A stretch of DNA of 7,847 bases. Origin: an uncultured Bacillota bacterium. GTDB lineage: Bacteria; Bacillota; Clostridia; Tissierellales; Tissierellaceae. A program made the position numbers and the translations under genes. The first letter of the stretch is position 1, and each line of letters begins with the position of its first letter. Positions 7,013-7,847 of this stretch are shown here, piece by piece. Location: the NCBI GenBank assembly GCA_937951995.1, contig CALGAG010000108.1:1-7847 (forward strand). Reading direction: 5' to 3'. Under the pieces are notes generated by a model. That model saw only the letters and a list, made by a program, of their open reading frames with translations, was not told where the DNA came from and did not search any database.

Positions 7013-7654
7013 ATGTTGCTTGGAGAGCTTAGGGAAAAGGTTGTTGAGTACGGGAAAAAACTCATAGAGAAGAACCTGACTACGGGTACAGGTGGAAACA
7101 TAAGCATTTTCCATAGGGAGTCAGGCCTTATGCTTATGAGTCCATCAGGTATTGATTACATGGAAACCAGAGCAAATGATGTTGTGGTGATGAACCTTAT
7201 CGGGGATATTGTGGATGGTGACAGGAAGCCTTCTTCCGAATATGACCTCCACAGGATATTCTACCTTAACAGGGAGGATATATCAGCCCTGGTCCACACC
7301 CATTCCATGTATGCTACGACGATTGCATGCATGAACTGGGATTTGCCACCTGTTCACTACATGGTCGCAGTCGCAGGAGATAATGTACGGTGTGCAGGCT
7401 ACGCCACCTTTGGCACAATGGAACTTGCAGAAAATGCCTACAGGGCCATGGAGAACAGAAAGGCTGTGCTTCTTGCAAACCATGGTATGCTGGCAGGGGC
7501 AAATAACCTGGACCAGGCCTTTAAGATAGCTGAGGATATTGAGTTTTGCTGTGAGCTCTATTACAGGACCAAATCACTGGGTGAGCCGGTCATAATTGAT
7601 CAGGATGAGATGGTGAGGATGAGGGACAAGTTCAGGACCTATGGGCAGAGATGA
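7013..7654 (+). CDS. Class II aldolase/adducin family protein, L-fuculose-phosphate aldolase-like
   Basis: A 213-residue protein of the usual length for the FucA family, which are Zn2+-dependent cytoplasmic enzymes that reversibly cleave a sugar phosphate (L-fuculose 1-phosphate in the type enzyme) to dihydroxyacetone phosphate and an aldehyde. The family signatures are intact: TTGTGGNIS at 23-31 for phosphate binding, SPSG at 43-46, KPSSEYDLH at 72-80 with the catalytic Glu76, HTHS at 95-98 and NHG at 156-158. By comparison with FucA, His95, His97 and His157 are the zinc ligands and Glu76 the acid/base. ATG at 7013 follows GGAGGAGGA by 6 bases. It has its own near-consensus promoter and is divergent from the lipoprotein gene. 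No fucose isomerase, kinase or transporter is nearby, so the substrate could equally be another sugar phosphate, such as ribulose phosphate or 5-methylthioribulose-type compounds. No classical terminator follows; the repeat hairpin after it may act instead. Confidence 0.88.
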   Translation: MLLGELREKVVEYGKKLIEKNLTTGTGGNISIFHRESGLMLMSPSGIDYMETRANDVVVMNLIGDIVDGDRKPSSEYDLHRIFYLNREDISALVHTHSMYATTIACMNWDLPPVHYMVAVAGDNVRCAGYATFGTMELAENAYRAMENRKAVLLANHGMLAGANNLDQAFKIAEDIEFCCELYYRTKSLGEPVIIDQDEMVRMRDKFRTYGQR

Positions 7655-7658
7655 TTAT

Positions 7659-7690
7659 AATTCACAATTCTCAATTCACGATGCACAATT
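7659..7690 (-). repeat. Heptameric tandem repeat block, inverted copy
   Basis: Read on the minus strand from 7690, the block gives heptads AATTGTG, CATCGTG, AATTGAG and AATTGTG, followed by AATT. The unit matches the plus-strand blocks at 1-35 and 7755-7810. It starts 4 bases past the aldolase stop codon. Confidence 0.75.
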
Positions 7691-7754
7691 GTTAGAGTTG
7701 AAATTTTTGGCGATTTATTTACCCACCACCACCGGGAGATATCTTAAGGCTTTT

Positions 7755-7810
7755 AATTGTGATCTGTGAATTGTGATCTGTGAATTGTGAACTGAGAATT
7801 GTGCATTGAA
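7755..7810 (+). repeat. Heptameric/14-base tandem repeat block, right copy
   Basis: Four 14-base units, each made of two heptads. The first two, AATTGTGATCTGTG at 7755-7768 and 7769-7782, are identical. The third (7783-7796) is AATTGTGAACTGAG and the fourth (7797-7810) is AATTGTGCATTGAA. Same orientation as the block at 1-35. The remaining 37 bases to the window end are AT-rich with no recognisable gene or clear promoter. Confidence 0.85.
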
Positions 7811-7847
7811 GACATTTGGTTACAAAACGGTTAAAATTTAATAAACT

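Larger units (their letters stand above)
7655..7810. other. Imperfect inverted-repeat element after the aldolase gene
   Basis: An outer pair of heptad-repeat arms, 7659-7690 and 7755-7786, are imperfect inverses of one another (25 of 32 positions by eye), enclosing a 64-base core (7691-7754) that holds no reading frame of note. The core includes CCCACCACCACCGGG (7722-7736). The whole could fold as one long hairpin. It begins right after the aldolase stop at 7654. It could be a small non-autonomous repeat element or simply two repeat blocks in opposite orientation; no target duplication is visible. Confidence 0.45.

Noticed and set aside
7722..7736. Terminator hairpin from CCC...GGG in the repeat core
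   Set aside because: The stem would be only three base pairs and no T run follows.
7659..7810. CRISPR array
   Set aside because: Units are contiguous 7- or 14-base tandem repeats with no spacers between them.
7806..7847. Promoter for a gene beyond the right edge
   Set aside because: TAAAAT at about 7832 lacks a -35 at a usable distance and the window ends too soon to see a gene.

Overview
This window looks like a chromosomal stretch from an anaerobic, low-to-moderate-GC Gram-positive bacterium, most likely a member of Clostridia. That is an inference from three things: strong GGAGG-type ribosome binding sites, heavy use of AGG and ATA codons, and the gene content (a 2-hydroxyacyl-CoA dehydratase activase-type system and a DUF975 membrane protein, both typical of fermentative Firmicutes). 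I cannot name a genus.

Layout. Positions 1-102 carry a heptameric tandem repeat and a candidate promoter. Two overlapping plus-strand genes follow. The first (103-3036) encodes two tandem ASKHA-type activase domains plus a large Cys-containing middle domain. The second (3020-4354) encodes a dehydratase D-component-like protein. In many anaerobes these parts form one polypeptide of roughly 1,400 residues; here they are separate reading frames overlapping by 17 bases, with a Shine-Dalgarno sequence inside the end of the first gene. A rho-independent terminator closes this pair, and a TTGACA promoter only 2 bases beyond it drives a DUF975 multipass membrane protein (4437-5201). A convergent minus-strand gene (5244-6875) encodes a lipoprotein with FG-GAP-like repeats. 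The 42-base gap between them holds a strong hairpin terminator.

The lipoprotein gene and a class II aldolase gene of the L-fuculose-phosphate aldolase family (7013-7654) are divergent. Their 137-base intergenic region contains a near-consensus promoter for the aldolase and several inverted repeats that overlap promoter elements, suggesting a shared operator. Downstream of the aldolase are two more heptameric repeat blocks in inverted orientation around a 64-base core, a hairpin-forming arrangement of about 150 bases that may be a small repeat element.

How the genes relate: only the first two clearly work together, as a presumed ATP-driven electron-transfer activase and its [4Fe-4S] partner, substrate unknown. 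The DUF975 protein, lipoprotein and aldolase are separate transcription units with no evident shared pathway. I see no CRISPR array, transposase, rRNA or tRNA. The most unusual items are the split activase/D-component pair, the heptameric repeats at both ends of the window, and the dyad-rich divergent promoter region.
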